Positions 7,550 to 8,558 of a stretch of 8,558 bases of DNA are shown in pieces (position 1 is the stretch's first letter; the number at the start of each line of letters is the position of its first letter). The position numbers and the translations under genes are program-made. The notes under the pieces were generated by a model. It was not told where the DNA came from and searched no databases. It worked only from the letters and a program-made list of their open reading frames with translations. The stretch comes from Clostridia bacterium (GTDB taxonomy: Bacteria; Bacillota; Clostridia; Christensenellales; Aristaeellaceae), in NCBI GenBank assembly GCA_017551645.1, contig JAFZLE010000382.1, positions 1 to 8,558 on the forward strand, in the 5' to 3' direction.

Positions 7550-8558
7550 ATGAAACGTCTTTTTCTGGCGCTGCTGTTTCTTGCGTTATTTGGCGCGGCA
7601 GCGGAACTGAACTGCATAAATACAAGCCGGGGTGCCCTGCTGTTTGACGGGGAGTATGCCTGTGTCAGCTTTGGCGAATACGAAAAGGCGTATCCTCTGG
7701 CTGACTTCGGTATGTACAAGGCCAAAACAGCAGAGGGATGGACCGTTTTGGACGGGCAGGGCGTCAGGATAGGGGATGCCTACCAGAAGATCGGTGCCTG
7801 CGAAGCCGGTATAATAGTCATGAAAGACCAGAAGTATCAGCTGCTGGGCGCCGATCTGGTCCCCGTAAACAAAAAGCAATACATGCTCATAATGCCGCTC
7901 CTTTCGGGGGCGCTGGCACTTAAGGGGCAAAGCTGGGACAGCATACCGGATCGGGTGTATTACCTGGACCGGGACGGCCAGGAATATATGCGGGACAGAA
8001 GGCTGATATTTACGGGTGAAGAACATGAAGGCCTGCTTCCGGCGTGTGACGGCGAGACTGGACTGTGGGGCTATATCGGGGAAGACGCCGTATGGGCGAT
8101 AGCGCCGTCCTTCGCGTCCGCGGGCGGTTTTGTGAACGGTATCGCTCCCGCGTCCGCCTTAAGCGGCATGGGAGTGATCAACAGGAACGGGGAATGGCTG
8201 CTGCATCCGCTGTTCACGGACGTCAGGCTGAACGAAAGACTTATACTGTGCCGTGAGCTCGGTGCGCTGTACGTATACAGAAGGGACGAGAACGGGCTCA
8301 TACTGATATCGGCGTTTGAACGCGCCGAAGGCGAGCTCGCGGGCGAATACTATATCGTAAGAGCCGAGGGAGAGACAGAGATATACGATTCCTACGGCAC
8401 GCTGATGATGAACTGTGAGGGGGAAGGACTCATTTATCCGGGGCTGCCTTCCCAGCTGGTTTTTCGCGCGGAGGAAGGCTATCGCGCGGTTGAAATCGAA
8501 ACGATGGAGGCATCTAAGACCTACGGCGCCATAAGGGCGAACGAAGAATACAGTGCAT
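7550..8558 (+). CDS. Secreted WG-repeat protein, function unknown (3'-truncated by window edge)
   Basis: The frame is open from ATG 7550 to the window end, giving 336 residues with no stop. The N-terminus looks like a signal peptide: K2-R3, a hydrophobic core at about 4-15 and AAA before E19 as a likely signal peptidase I site, so the product is probably exported or membrane-anchored. Two adjacent units fit the WG beta-repeat pattern: GLWGYIGEDAVWAIAPSF from residue 171, followed by FVNGIAPA, then MGVINRNGEWLLHPLF from 207. An earlier segment from residue 63 (GWTVLDGQGVRIGDAYQKIG) looks like a degenerate unit. After about 225 the repeats are no longer clear. WG-repeat proteins are presumed beta-structured binding proteins, but no activity is established. 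The start lies 1 base after the polC stop, with no clear Shine-Dalgarno sequence, suggesting coupled translation. Its codons, including frequent ATA, resemble its neighbours and show no sign of recent transfer. Confidence 0.8.
   Translation, partial: MKRLFLALLFLALFGAAAELNCINTSRGALLFDGEYACVSFGEYEKAYPLADFGMYKAKTAEGWTVLDGQGVRIGDAYQKIGACEAGIIVMKDQKYQLLGADLVPVNKKQYMLIMPLLSGALALKGQSWDSIPDRVYYLDRDGQEYMRDRRLIFTGEEHEGLLPACDGETGLWGYIGEDAVWAIAPSFASAGGFVNGIAPASALSGMGVINRNGEWLLHPLFTDVRLNERLILCRELGALYVYRRDENGLILISAFERAEGELAGEYYIVRAEGETEIYDSYGTLMMNCEGEGLIYPGLPSQLVFRAEEGYRAVEIETMEASKTYGAIRANEEYSA

Noticed and set aside
7540..7560. Terminator between polC and the WG-repeat gene
   Set aside because: Only one base separates the two genes, and no GC-rich hairpin with a following T run is present.
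7604..7615. Possible lipoprotein cysteine (C22) in the WG-repeat protein
   Set aside because: The residues before the cysteine are E-L-N, which do not fit a lipobox. A signal peptidase I site after the AAA at 16-18 is more plausible.
6736..7725. Long antisense open frame (329 codons) across the polC end and the start of the WG-repeat gene
   Set aside because: It spans two well-supported genes on the other strand. The sense frames carry recognisable motifs and the antisense one carries none.
7738..8256. Small + strand open frames inside the WG-repeat gene
   Set aside because: The frame starting at 7550 is continuous through this region, has a signal peptide and WG repeats, and explains the sequence. 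The smaller frames are Arg-rich shadows.

Overview
The window is an ordinary-looking housekeeping operon of a Gram-positive, Clostridia-type (Firmicutes/Bacillota) bacterium, probably an anaerobe. All genes are on the + strand and packed almost without gaps. Three things support the lineage. The replicative polymerase is PolC, with the exonuclease inserted in its PHP domain, a form typical of Firmicutes and relatives. The gene order dxr - rseP - ispG - polC is the usual clostridial arrangement (Bacillus has dxr - rasP - proS - polC). The last gene encodes a WG-repeat secreted protein, a family common in Clostridia. The DNA is moderately GC-rich by eye, yet ATA is the most used isoleucine codon. 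Species cannot be named from this window.

Layout: (1) positions 1-255, the C-terminal end of dxr (MEP isoprenoid pathway, second step). (2) 255-1379, a site-2 intramembrane metalloprotease (RseP/RasP). (3) 1389-2174, a stand-alone PHP-family phosphatase of the HisJ/HisK histidinol-phosphatase type. (4) 2171-3217, ispG (MEP pathway, the [4Fe-4S] step making HMBPP). (5) 3214-7548, full-length polC. (6) 7550-8558, the first 336 codons of a secreted WG-repeat protein that runs off the window end. Junctions are a 1-base overlap, a 9-base gap, a 4-base overlap, a 4-base overlap and a 1-base gap. The window therefore reads as the inside of one polycistronic, translationally coupled unit. I see no internal promoter, terminator, RNA gene, mobile element or CRISPR array, and no non-coding stretch longer than about 10 bases.

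How the genes fit together: dxr and ispG are two steps of isoprenoid precursor synthesis, which feeds undecaprenyl phosphate and so the cell envelope. The intramembrane protease acts in envelope signalling or signal-peptide clearance. PolC replicates the chromosome. The PHP phosphatase and the WG-repeat protein are the two accessory members, and their roles beside these genes are not explained by the sequence. I did not find a convincing new biological system. The points most worth a second look are the WG-repeat gene coupled to polC where rimP is often found, the PHP phosphatase lodged between two MEP-linked genes, a P-to-V change in the IspG Fe-S motif, the ATA codon preference, and a small cluster of palindromes around the polC start.
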